Source: Catonia carolina
Lineage: Eukaryota; Arthropoda; Insecta; Hemiptera; Achilidae
Length of the DNA stretch: 64,000 nt
Assembly: GCA_035578175.1 (NCBI GenBank)
Contig: JAQMRL010000004.1
Location: 40,195,401 to 40,259,400 of the forward strand
Direction: 5' to 3'
Each line of letters opens with the position of its first letter. The stretch's first letter is position 1. The notes beneath the pieces are model-generated. The model was not told where the DNA came from, searched no databases, and worked only from the letters and a program-made list of their open reading frames with translations. Below, in pieces: positions 10,218 to 21,434 of this stretch. A program made the position numbers and the translations under genes.

Positions 10218-10977
10218 TAGTTCATTCCAGTTAAGTTGTCAGTAGATTCATTGGTGTGGAATGTGGCACGGCAACTGCTCATTGGTTGTTTGTGTTTAAC
10301 ACAACAACCGTTTCACTTGTAGGCTGCTGAATCACGTACGCCTATACATGCAATTATATCAGTTTTGCTTCTGCATTCGAATAGTGTAGTACCTACTACA
10401 TAGTCGTGTTAATATTAGTGTTAATTCTTATTATAATAGTATTTGTGATATTTTTAAACGTATGATACTAATATTTGTTGTTATTGTGTTGTTTTAATTT
10501 TAATAAGTAGTACTATAGTTCGTAGTTACATTCTCTTAAATCAACAATAATGGATTCTCCGGTTAAACGAAACAAGCGCGTACAAGGCATTAATTCTAAA
10601 CATAAACTATTAATTATAAATGCTTTGAAATCTTTTAAAACTGAACATGCTAATATAACAATTAGTGAAATTGTAGCAAAAACTTTAGCAATGGTATGCG
10701 TCTCTGAACGATCAGTTTACAGAATAATTAAGGAAAAGAAAATTACTGGCCAACTAAAAAGCGAAACAGAGTTAACACGAATAGCAATTTGCTGGACGAA
10801 GCAACAAAAATTTCATTTAATTATTTTCATTTTTAAAGTTTCTTAAAAAGTTACTTCAAGTTTTACCTCTACGTATGGGTAGATCTTTATCAAAATGCGG
10901 TTTGACTGTTCCTTCGTGCACCGCCTGTGAATCGGAATTTATTTTGTAGGCACTGCCAACTTAACTGGAATAGACTA
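10218..10977 (+). mobile_element. Tc1/mariner-like transposon nested in HINE-like copy 1
   Basis: TIRs: left TAGTTCATTCCAGTTAAGTT (from 10218) and the complement of the right end TAGTCTATTCCAGTTAAGTT differ at two positions. TA duplications lie at 10216-10217 and 10978-10979. Removing the insert restores the continuous sequence seen in the other copies at 39429 and 14186. At 760 bp it is too short for a full transposase, so it is an internal deletion derivative that keeps the N-terminal ORF at 10550. Confidence 0.8.
10550..10846 (+). pseudogene. Truncated transposase, helix-turn-helix end
   Basis: A 98-codon ORF starting at ATG (MDSPVKRNKRVQ). The first 65 residues are basic and helical, ending in a helix-turn-helix-like stretch (VSERSVYRIIKEKK), as in the DNA-binding N-terminus of transposases. 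From about residue 70 the sequence loses character and no DDE/DDD catalytic domain follows before the right TIR at 10957. I infer a deletion relic of the transposase of the surrounding element. The exact family is not certain. A truncated DNA-binding protein could in principle act as a repressor, but nothing here shows that. Confidence 0.55.
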
Positions 10978-11134
10978 TAAGTTGATTTTAATTTTGCGTC
11001 TCTCAGTCTTGATTAAAATCAGGTTATGTTTTTGAGGTTAGTTTTTTTGTTATTTCTAATGTTTGATTACTCATTTTTGGTTATACTGTTAATTATTTGA
11101 GTTGGCAAGAGAAAGTCGTGTGTTTCGCACCAGA

Positions 11135-12284
11135 TATTTTTGTATTTCAATGCACAGAAACAAGTTAATTAAGAAAGAGAAAATACATATTGTCTGGAAT
11201 TAAAAAATTATGAAAACGACTTCAAACTAACATTTTAAATAGTATGAATAAACAAAGGTTTTCTTAAAAATTAGCAATTCTACGTACACAAATTTAGAGC
11301 ATAGTTTATTATTTTATAATGTCGAGAAATAGTGAAATAGTTTTTCCTGTGCTATTAGATGGTGAAATGCTGTGTTACTTAGAAGAAAAATGAATGGTGA
11401 AGATTACCCCTTCACACAAAGTTATTTCACTCAATTAATTTTTTAATCTGGAATTTCAGCCAAAGCTTTCTATCTGTAACTTTCCTAGTAATATATTTTC
11501 CTAGCAATAGTTTTATGTCATTAATAATTATTAATCATAAACAACTTGAATGAATTCAAGATATTTAAAAACATTACCACAGTTAATATAATATAATGTG
11601 GTTATTACATGCGGTATAAGTTTAAACAGTAAAACAAATTTATGACTTATTTAATAATGAATAAGTCGTATTATTAAGATGTTTCATAATTATTGCAAAA
11701 TTATTTGTCTTTTTGTTGATACGTACAATGGAAGTATTATTGTAATTTGTAATTTTATATAAATTTAAATGTGTTTCTCCAGTACGTATTTTCTTCTGTG
11801 TAATAGTTTCGTGGAAAAAGTATTTTTGCAAGAGACTAAAAAATCTTTGTTTTATTAAGTTAATATACTGAGTTGTAACTGATGCTCAATCAGATGAGCT
11901 GTTCTGGGTAATCATAATGTTTTTAATATGTGCCCTATCTTTAATTTCTGATCCGTGTTCAGTAGTGTTCAAATAAATTGATAGTAAGCAAAATAGTTCT
12001 TTGCGTTATTGGTACCAGCGCAAAGTATATTTTCTTAATTATTATTCATTACCAATAAATTAAAAGTCTTTTAACATTTTCTGTGAATCTCACACTTTCC
12101 AAATCAATGAAAGAACGTATTCTGCGAAATGTTCCATAGACCCATGCATTGTAGTTTCTCCAACCTCAAATTAGTTCTTTAGTTATTTCATTAGCTCAAA
12201 TTAGTTCATTTAATATGTTACATTTAACACTACCAAGTTAAAGAAATACCTCAAAAAAAATGTTGAAAGTCTACCAAAACACCT
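11135..12284. other. No recognised feature
   Basis: AT-rich, only short chance ORFs. No repeat or RNA gene seen. Confidence 0.5.
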
Positions 12285-12412
12285 TATACTGGAGAGATGA
12301 CTTGAATGCTTGTGTGAAACGAAGTGGGGAACAGGAAAGCTTGTCCTATCTATGGGCAAGCTTCCTGTTCCCCACTTCGTCTCACACTAGCATTCAAGGC
12401 ATCTCTACACTA
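12285..12412. repeat. 128-bp near-perfect inverted repeat (hairpin)
   Basis: A left arm of about 52 bp (GAGAGATG...AAGCTTG, 12292-12343) pairs with the right arm (12355-12406) around a loop of about 11 nt, with only a few mismatches. The central arms GAAGTGGGGAACAGG/CCTGTTCCCCACTTC are perfect. Possible natures are a small fold-back MITE or a hairpin RNA locus. Confidence 0.7.
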
Positions 12413-12484
12413 TATCTAGTTTTGTCCACAAAATAACTATTGACGTTATCCATAAAACAATTTTACTGGTGTCTTTCTTATATA

Positions 12485-13453
12485 CCGGGTGGCTCATATG
12501 TCGGTTTCCCCATCATATATTGGACATTTCATTTTAATAAGTTGGTAATAGTATAATGTGGCAGCATCACGTACAACATTCATTAGTTATCTGTAACAGT
12601 GGCTAGTGTGAGGTACGTCTCCGTGTAGTTACTATTTTTTTCTTCGCAACGGTACTTTTAAAATGTTTACAACTGAGTAACAAGTTTATATGCTTCAGTT
12701 GTGGTGGAAGCATCACAAAAATACTGCTAAAGTACTGGAAGAATTTAGTGATAAGTATCCAGATGTGTGATAAGTACACAGGAAGCGTAATAAATATAGC
12801 CCCGTTATGTGGTCGTCCACGTCGATTTGCAATGATAACCTACAAAAGGTTACTGAAGCGTTTGTATGCAGTCCTGGTAAATCAACTCGTTAGGCATCTT
12901 CTAAACTAAGGTTATCACGAACTAGCGTGGAAAAGATGATGAAGGAATTAAAACATAAGCCATTTCGTCCATCTTTACTCCAAGCGCTTCATGAGGACGA
13001 TAGTGACAGGAGGTTGGAATTCTGTGAGACAGTCGCTAACCGAGCAGAGGCCGATCCAAACTTTTTGCGATCAATTTTATGGCATGACGAGGCATGTTTC
13101 AAACTTAATGGACGTGTTAATCGGCATAACTGCGTGTACTAGTCGGATACAAAGCCTAGTGTATTCTTCCAAGCCACAAAGCCTGCACGAACTAAACAGT
13201 TCAATTTAAATTGCATTTGACAATGTAAATGACGATAAAATGTTACTGTTGAAAATTTGTGAATCAGTTTTAAATCGCTGATAAAGTGTATAGAGAATCA
13301 TAGTGGACATTTTGAACACCTGCTATAACATTTTCAAGGTAATATGAACATTTTATATAGTAAATTTGATACTTTTGTCTATAGGTTTCTTATTCTATTA
13401 ACCTTTCTTCCGATTTCCGTAAATATTGGGGAACCGACATATGGGTCACCCTG
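12485..13453 (+). mobile_element. Tc1/mariner-type transposon, decayed
   Basis: TIRs CCGGGTGGCTCATATGTCGG (left) and the complement of the right end CAGGGTGACCCATATGTCGG continue as GTTYCCC. TA dinucleotides flank both ends (12483-12484 and 13454-13455). The 969-bp interior holds fragments of one transposase. Confidence 0.8.
12663..13220 (+). pseudogene. Mariner-type transposase relic (DUF4817-like N-terminus)
   Basis: Starts MFTTE, then a stop, then QVYMLQLWWKHHKNTAKVL and EEFSDKYPDV. This matches the N-terminal helix-turn-helix of DUF4817-type insect transposases. After a degraded middle, an open stretch (12927-13142) encodes DDSDRRLEFCE, DPNFLRSILWHDEACF and LNGRVNRHNCVY, the usual region of the first catalytic Asp (here HDEACF). 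The second and third catalytic acidic residues are absent, several stops and shifts are present, and the element is shorter than a coding copy. It is non-functional. Confidence 0.75.
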
Positions 13454-13455
13454 TA

Positions 13456-14185
13456 GAAACATTTTTCCTACCTTTGAAGAGGAATGAAGTCTTCATTTTC
13501 TTTCACCGTAGACCTTTTTTCCAGACGTATGGGCTTTGAATATTTTATGTGTTTAAACTTTTATTGTTTCCTGAAATAACATTTTTTTATTTAACAACGT
13601 TTAAACGTTGACACCTTATAAAAAAATAATAATAATACGTTCATTTTGTTAAAAATATATCGATCAATACTTTTAATTTTTTGCTGTCTACTGAAAAAAC
13701 TAATAAATTTTGCAATAAATCTGACCGCCCATGTTGAGAATAACTGTAAAAAATTTGTTGAAATGAATAGACCGTAGATATAAAAAAGTTTTGTTTCAAC
13801 ATACCCTCGTGTCCCGAAGTGACGATAAATGAAATACCGAATGCAAGACAAATAAGCAAAAAGGGGCAAGTTGAACGGATGTCATAAAACCTGCAAGTTG
13901 TAAAATGAGAGTTTTTTGTTTCTTTTTCCGTTTACTATAAATTTCGCTTTCTTCCTCTGTCCACACCTCAAAATAGAATATCGCCTATGTTTATTTTAAC
14001 ACGCTTATAGTTTGACCGTGAAGTTTATTCTCCCTTAAATTAATTTTCTTGTTTATTTTTATGAAATGAGAAAACAATATTGTAATTTTTTTTCAAAATT
14101 TTTTTTAATAGGGAAAATGTTTAATTATCGTTATGCGCATTATATTGACCTAAAATACACCTTAAAGATATAATTTTTAAAAAAA
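13456..14185. other. No recognised feature
   Basis: AT-rich sequence with chance ORFs on the minus strand only. No element ends seen. Confidence 0.45.
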
Positions 14186-15104
14186 TCTGGTGTGAAACAC
14201 TCACACAACTTTCTCTTGCCAATGCAAATAATTAACAATATAATCTAACATTAGTAATAAAACATTAGAAATAAACAAAAAACTAACCTCAATAAACATA
14301 ACTTAATATTAATCATGAGTGAAAGATGCTAAAATGAAAATCAACCTCTGTTAGGCTTAAAAATACGAAAAATCGCTCTTTCACGCTAAACTAGGCTCTG
14401 TAGGAAAAAATGTGTAATTAAAAATTGTAGATCTTTCAATTTCCTATAAATTTCATTATACACTCTTGTCGTAAAACGCATGCTAAGGCTGAAATCGTAA
14501 AAAATCGATTTTTTACACGTTTTCGTGGAAAAACCGGAAAATCGCTAATTACCGCTAAACCAAGCGTTATACCAAAAAATGTTTCAAATAAAAGTTGTAG
14601 GATTTTGAATTCTCTACAACTTTTATTGAGTATATTTTTACGCTAAAATGCATATTAAAGCCGGAATCTTCAAAAACAATTTTTTACGTAAAAACAGCCT
14701 TTCCAACAATTTTAGCAGACGTGGCACCTACCCTATCTTGTAGAGCATAAAAATTTAGTAACTGAGGCGATTTTTAAAAAAAATCGTAAAGCCGTTTTTG
14801 AGAAAATCGCAAAAAGTGAAAAATGACACGAAGAACTACTACTTCCGGTTGACCGATTTTGATGAAAATGTTCGTGTCGGGTCCTCTAGTGGTATCTAAA
14901 AATTTAAGTTTCAAGTTTCAAGTTCGTGCAATGTTCCGTTATTGAGATATTTTCTTCACACACGCGCTTGCGCGCGCACACAGATCAATCGCAAAAAACA
15001 TGTTTTTTGAGTTCAGGGGGTCTGAAAAGAGTAGATCTTGTGAAAAATCGACATGAAAACAATACTTTTCTTCCTATATATATTTATATAGGCAAGAGAA
15101 AGTA
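14186..15104 (+). mobile_element. HINE-like repeat, copy 2 (complete, uninterrupted)
   Basis: Starts TCTGGTGTGAAACACTCACA, where GTGTGA and TCACAC form a small 5' hairpin, followed by CTTTCTCTTGCC. It ends in a hairpin and GGCAAGAGAAAGTA at 15104. A CA/CG-rich stretch (14957-14981) sits where copies 3 and 4 have long (CA)n. About 919 bp with no coding capacity. Confidence 0.7.
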
Positions 15105-16467
15105 ATAAGAACCTAATAACTGGAAGGAAATAACGACATTGACGCTGTAAAGTTTGAAATAAAAGAAATTGAATTGAAAAATGAATGCAACTTTAATGAA
15201 AGAAAAACTTGAATTAAACAAAAATTGACGTTACATAAATTAGTTTTATATTGTTGAAATTGTTTTTTAACTATTGATGACACTGTAAATATAATTCTAA
15301 TTACGTAAATGAATTTACTGGTATAAAATATTGCAATATAAATGTTAATCTGAAAATATTTAAGTTTATTTAATAACATTTAATGAGCTCAATTATTATA
15401 AATTAAAAGTTTATAGTTACGACTTATTCTTGACTTCTTGCAGTCTTCTGGTTTGCTTCTTGTCCATCCATCGATTGGGAATCAAATGGGGCATCGATGC
15501 TTTGTTACAATCGGTTTTATAGTATTTAACAAATTCCTTTATATTTTCATCTGCTTACTTTAAAATTATCAAATTGTTGCAGTTGGTTTCATAATTAAAA
15601 ATTAATCTTGATGTTCTCGTATTTTCTTTTAATTCTTTGCTAAATAAATCAAAAACTTATTTAAAATTATACTTTTTTTCTTGCTGTTTTTTCATCTTTT
15701 ATCAAATTTGGATACATGGTTCTGGAATATTTATTTATAATTTTCTATTTTCTTCTTAAAATTTAGCTTGATATATTTAGTTTTTGATTTAGAATAATTT
15801 TGATTTAATTAGAAATTATTTATTTTGATGATTAATTATGATTATTTAAAATGATTTCTTTGTATTCTTTTACAATTGATTTATTAAGCTTGATCTTAGA
15901 TAATTGATATTCTGGAGCATAGACTGCTATTCTACAATGCATGGTCTAAATAAAAATTAATATCCCACTATAGAATAAAGAATATAAATTATAATATTTT
16001 TAAGGAGAAAGAAGAGTAAATCCATTTGAGAAACAAACCAAATAAATATGAATAAGAGAAAAATGAATGCAAACCCTACTTCCATTATATCACTTTCCTT
16101 AAGATGTATTTTTGAACCCTACCGAAGGATGGTCTTATGCGCTGCAAACCTTGTCATGAAATTTGATCATCGTACACAGAAAAAGAACCTTAGGCTTACT
16201 CCATATATTCTTTACCTTCAAAACAATGTTAATTACGTAATACGATAGCTTAAAACAGTATAACATAATGGAAAATAAAAACAGATGAACATTTTTTACC
16301 ACTTTCATGAAGAAACAGATACCGCTCATAGATTTTAATCCATAGGTAATGTAAAATAATAAAACAGTAAATTAAATTTATGTTCCTGAATAAAAATATT
16401 ATACAAAAATTTATAAATTAATTTGTTTTCTGCCTTAAATTTACTATACATATTCATCTTACTTTTT
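15105..16467. other. No recognised feature
   Basis: AT-rich. ORFs of 60-90 codons on both strands lack motifs. Confidence 0.45.
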
Positions 16468-16535
16468 TGTCTTAATTTTTATTACGGTACTGTACTTTGA
16501 GCTGCACAACTTCCGTATTTGATATTTATATTACT
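16468..16535 (+). repeat. Dispersed 60-bp motif, copy 1
   Basis: Contains TTTTTATTACGGTAC, AGCTGCACAACTTCCGTAT and TGATATTTA. A second copy at 51998-52062 has the same three blocks in the same order. Both copies lie a short distance from Jockey relics. Nature unknown. Confidence 0.45.
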
Positions 16536-16559
16536 TAAACGTTTTTTTGAATGTTATTT

Positions 16560-17087
16560 TTACATTTTATGTACAACTCTCCAACTGAATGGCAAGAATA
16601 TTCCACAGGCAAGAGATGTAAAATATTTAGGAATGTATTTAGAGGTCTAACTTGGCGTAAACACATTCAAATGAAAAGGAAACAGCTGGATTTAACATTT
16701 AGGAAGATGTATTGGCTCGTTGGTAGGCGTTCTTAGCTTTCGATTTACAACAAACTACTTTTGTACAAATCCATGCTGAAGCCAGTTTGGACCTACGGGA
16801 TTCAGTTATGGGGCACAGCATCGACTTCAAACATCGAGATTCTGCAACGATTTCAATCAAAAGCTCTGCGGACCATACTAAATGCACCGTGGTATATTAC
16901 CAACGCCGAAATACATCGTGATATGGATGTGCAGACGGTACGAGAAGAAATAAGAAGTTTCAGTTGTAAATACATCAAACGTCTAAACAAATACGTAAAT
17001 CACTTAGCACTGAATCTCTTAGACAACAGTAATGATGTCCATAGGTTAAAACGTGCTACAGTACTGGATCTCCCAGGGCGATTCTGA
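16560..17087 (+). pseudogene. Jockey ORF2 3' relic
   Basis: Encodes LNGKNIPQARDVKYLGMYL, then a small deletion/frameshift at the usual LDRRLTW motif, then LTWRKHIQMKRKQLDL, a stop, and an open stretch from 16761 with VWTYGIQLWGTAS, ILNAPWYITN and LLDNSNDVHRLKR. This is the C-terminal fifth of an ORF2 close to Jockey-A. It is 5'-truncated like most dead LINE copies. Confidence 0.85.
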
Positions 17088-17089
17088 TA

Positions 17090-20000
17090 GTATGATTTTA
17101 AAATTATAAATAATACTAATATTATAAATAATATTAATATTCTGTAGATGACTGTTGTGTTTGAGTGTGAAAGTTGTAAATAACTGAACGAACATTTTTA
17201 ATTATCTCCAGTAAAGTTCGGTGTACATATTATATTCGAAATCGTGTGATTATTATTTATTACTTCTATTTTTTTTATCGTTTTAAAGGAGGTTTTGGTT
17301 TTTATTTTATTTTTATTTATTTAAAAAAACACTACTTATCTAATTTTGATGATAAATAATAATTAAGAACAGTATAATATGTTTCATTGTTATAATTTGT
17401 TAATTACATCAGTGGGTTGTAATTTTTTCACGAGTTAAATCTAATCGATAAGTTGCATTTCTTGTTATATAACAGATTGTGCATTAAAAAAGTTATATGA
17501 AAAAAAATTTATTGAATATTTAGAATCTCTTATTACTTTTTGAACAATTTACTCATTCTGTTAATGTTTTCAAAAATTTTACGTACTTATTGGGGCTTTC
17601 AATCATCATTAAGTCCTATAGTAAGCCATTTCATAAGAAGATCCTTTGGGAAAAGGCATTTTAAACGTCTATGATGAGTATCCGGTATCTTCCTAATGTA
17701 AGAACTTTGAATTTTGAGGGTTTGCATTCGATTTAAATTTATCGTGCAACTTTGTGTATAAAAATATAAATTTTATAATATAAAATTGTACATTGTAACG
17801 TCTTTTGTCAAGAGTTACATTGTTTTGCTTATTTTTATATTTTGGCGCTTTTGATCTACTGGCTCTTTCTATCGGATGGGAAATGCACTCCTCGTTAAAG
17901 TGTGTACGTGACTTTCAGCATGTACTACTGAGTTAGTGACGTCATGACTACCCCCGATTGGCTTGCGGTAAGCGAGTTTCGTTTTGTCGTTTTCGTACCG
18001 TGATGCAGTTGAGATGTATCTATTTTGCAAGTCATGTAATCTTACATTAAAATGTATTATTTTATTTTATTAAAAATGTTTTGAGATTTCTTCTTCCCTT
18101 TTTTAAGGTAAGCTCTTTTATATTTCGTTTTATTTTGGCGAAAGTTAGCGTTGCAAACTTTGACACAATCTTGTAAAATTTTAACCACTAAATTTGTTAA
18201 CTTTGTAAAATCATTTCATTTATATTTTATTACTATTTTAAATTTGTTCTCCTTTCATTTGTTTTTTTTTAATTGCTTTTACGTGTATTATTTAAAATAA
18301 TTAAAAACAAGTGGACAGTGTTTTCTGTTCAATTAACTTTATAATTATTATGCTTAACCTCAAAATATAGGTTTTTTCTGTTTTAGAACTTTTACTTTAT
18401 GTTTTGCTAATTTATGCTACTCGATCTTGTTATCTTATGTAAATTTGACTTGTTTATTGTAATTTTAATTTGTATTTATCACCCATTATTCTGTATTAGA
18501 TGTAAAACTTGTTTTACTATACCTAAAGCTTTAGTTTCGCCAAAATAACTAAATTTTTTTTAGATTTCTTTAATATTTTTTTTTGTTTTTTTTACTGTAT
18601 TATGACTGTAGCTCGCTATAGTCTCCTTTTAATATTTTGTGGCTAATTACTGCCGTTTGTCTTTTAAGGGATCAAGTATCAAGTTTATAATCCAGTATTA
18701 TGTAAAACCAACTCAAGTATTATGTAAAACAAAATTCAAGTATTAAAATCAAGTCAAATTATGGTTAAATTATGGTCAACCTATCGCCAAACATTCTGTT
18801 ATGGAGTTTTTTAAATTTACTAAGCTTATTCAAATGAATCGAACTCAGTCCTGAAAATGTATGCAGTGGTCTCGACACCTAATCAAGCTAAGAAATTGCA
18901 AATCAATTAAGGCTATATTCTGATGAGTAAAACATTATTTAATTTTAACCAGGACAAGCAAGGTAGGATTCAATTTAATTAATTTAACACCTGGAATTCA
19001 TGGGATATCTGAAAATTTTTTATGAACTTTCCTGCTACTTAGTATTTGGTTTCTACAAGAAATTTTCCTGCACCAGTTCAATCTAGTTTACATGGTTGAA
19101 TCTAGTACTTTATTGTGATTTTTTTGGACTTTAATTTTTTTTAACTTTTAAACAACCTTGCCGTCTCAATACTTAATAAATTTTATCCAAAATTGCTTAA
19201 AATGTCTTTTGGGAAAAACATGTATAAAAGTATTATTTCTTAGTTTAAATATTTTAGTAGATTCAATAGAGCAAATCTTTGAAAAATCTTTTATAATAAC
19301 ACAAAATTATTTTATTTAGTACAATTTGAGGATGAATCCATATATATATATATACCAAAAACTTGGTTACTTAATTATTAATTCACTGGCCAGTTATTAG
19401 TTAACTACTTAAAATAAATTCGTACTTAGAACCAAAATTTAATTAAAATTAACATATCATAATTTATATTTTTATTTTCATTTATATTTTTGAAAATGTA
19501 CAATTAAATCTTTATGCAATTATTATTAATAGTTGCCCAAGCAGAGTCATTAACTTTTGGGGTTAATTTCAAATTTTTTTTGGAAATTTAGCTGATACTT
19601 ATACTTATACAATTTATTATGGTTATGAAACTGGTGATTTATTCCTATTTATACTTAAATTTATTCATTTAATAATTAATTAAATTTGTGATATTTTTGA
19701 ACTTCAATTAATGTTTTATTTCTTCCTTGGTGTCACAACCTACTTTTATCGTTACCTCATGACCACTTGCTTTTGGTGGCAACTATTTTACTTGTTGCAA
19801 GCAAGGGGTAACAACATTTACAATAATTTTTTAGTCAGGTGTGTATAGTATTTGTAAGTTATTGTGTACCATTAGGTTTGTAACGTAAGAGGAGCATTAC
19901 ATGCATCGCAGTAAAATCTTGGTTTTTATCGCTTGTATACGTTCGTTGGTGAAGATTTGCCTGATCCATAAAGTTGATCTCCGAACGCCCAGATTTACCT

Positions 20001-20105
20001 AGGATTTTATCTAGGAACCTTTTTTATTAATTTTATGGAAATAGAATTTTTTAACCAAAAGTGCTTGTTTTCTTAAAGATGCATTTAGATTTTTCATTTT
20101 GTTTA
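17090..20105. other. Long AT-rich stretch without genes
   Basis: No protein motif or element end recognised over 3 kb. The only unusual part is a less AT-rich patch at 17870-18110 with promoter-like words (separate entry). Confidence 0.45.
17937..17961 (+). promoter_or_regulatory. Promoter-like cluster: CRE palindrome and inverted CCAAT box
   Basis: TGACGTCA (17937-17944) is a perfect cAMP-response-element palindrome. GATTGG (17956-17961) is an inverted CCAAT box. About 145 bp downstream, AAG-GTAAGC (18105-18113) fits a splice donor. This could be the start of a host non-coding first exon, but single words of this kind also arise by chance. Confidence 0.2.
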
Positions 20106-20109
20106 TGGT

Positions 20110-20275
20110 CGAATTTTTTGTAAATGTTTTAAAACGTTTCAATCTGTGAGTATCTTCCCTGTTGTCAAGGAGGTTGATTGCATAGGGATTTTGATGCTTT
20201 TCTAACTTTTTAAATTGTTTCTCGCTACGATGTTTTATTTCTTCTTTTATGAAGAAATAGTATTTTATTAATCCT
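20110..20275 (-). pseudogene. Jockey ORF2 extreme C-terminal relic
   Basis: The minus strand encodes KEEIKHRSEKQFKKLEKHQN then PYAINLLDNREDTHRLKRF. This aligns to the last 50 residues of Jockey ORF2 (compare LLDNSEEIRRLQR in Jockey-A). Confidence 0.75.
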
Positions 20276-20309
20276 AAAGAAATTCAATGGTTAATTATTT
20301 AATGAAATT

Positions 20310-20908
<599 letters not shown>

Positions 20909-21434
20909 AAAAAATAGTTAAATAGTAATTTTAATTTATTTTAAGGGAAAACAATTGTCTAAATACTATGAGAACCAAAACTTATCGTTAAATTGTAGCA
21001 TCTTATAGATTAGTTAAGTAATTAGTTAATAATAAAAAATTTAAAACACGTGAATTATGGCTGCAAGTTGATATTGAGATTGTAAACTGATAGAACCGAA
21101 TTTTGCTGACCGAGAATCGGTTTCACTGATTTCTCCTTACACACTATTGTTTTGCATTAACAGTCCATTTTATAGACACATACCAAACGATAAAATTCTA
21201 TCTTAATAACGAAAAGACATATGTTTACGGATGTGAACGTGCGTGGTTAGAATTTTTTGGCGAAGTTGTTTGTATCTCCTAAAAAGTTTCCATTCTTGGA
21301 GATAGCCGGTTGTTGCACCAAGGTCTTCAACTAATAACTACCACAAAACGAAGTAAGGTAAACGAACAATTTTTAAACAATAGTTATAGTTTTAATTTTC
21401 AATTTGTTTTTTTAAAGGTTGTTGCACGGCCTGC

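Larger units (their letters stand above)
9484..11134 (-). mobile_element. HINE-like repeat, copy 1 (interrupted)
   Basis: In element orientation (minus) it begins with TCTGGTG at 11134, carries the subterminal repeat CTTTCTCTTGCC and ends with GGCAAGAGAAAGTA at 9484. The 3' end forms an imperfect hairpin around CCTATAT/ATATAGG, next to a degenerate CA-rich stretch. A 760-bp transposon is inserted at 10218-10977. Ends, subterminal repeats, 3' hairpin and internal microsatellite recall Helentron-associated HINE/DINE elements. A MITE with CTTTCTCTTGCC terminal repeats is the main alternative. Confidence 0.65.

Noticed and set aside
21353..21418. Short intron (GTAAAC ... TTTTTTTAAAG) upstream of Jockey-B ORF1
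   Set aside because: Very short, with only loose splice consensus in AT-rich DNA. LINE leaders are not normally spliced.
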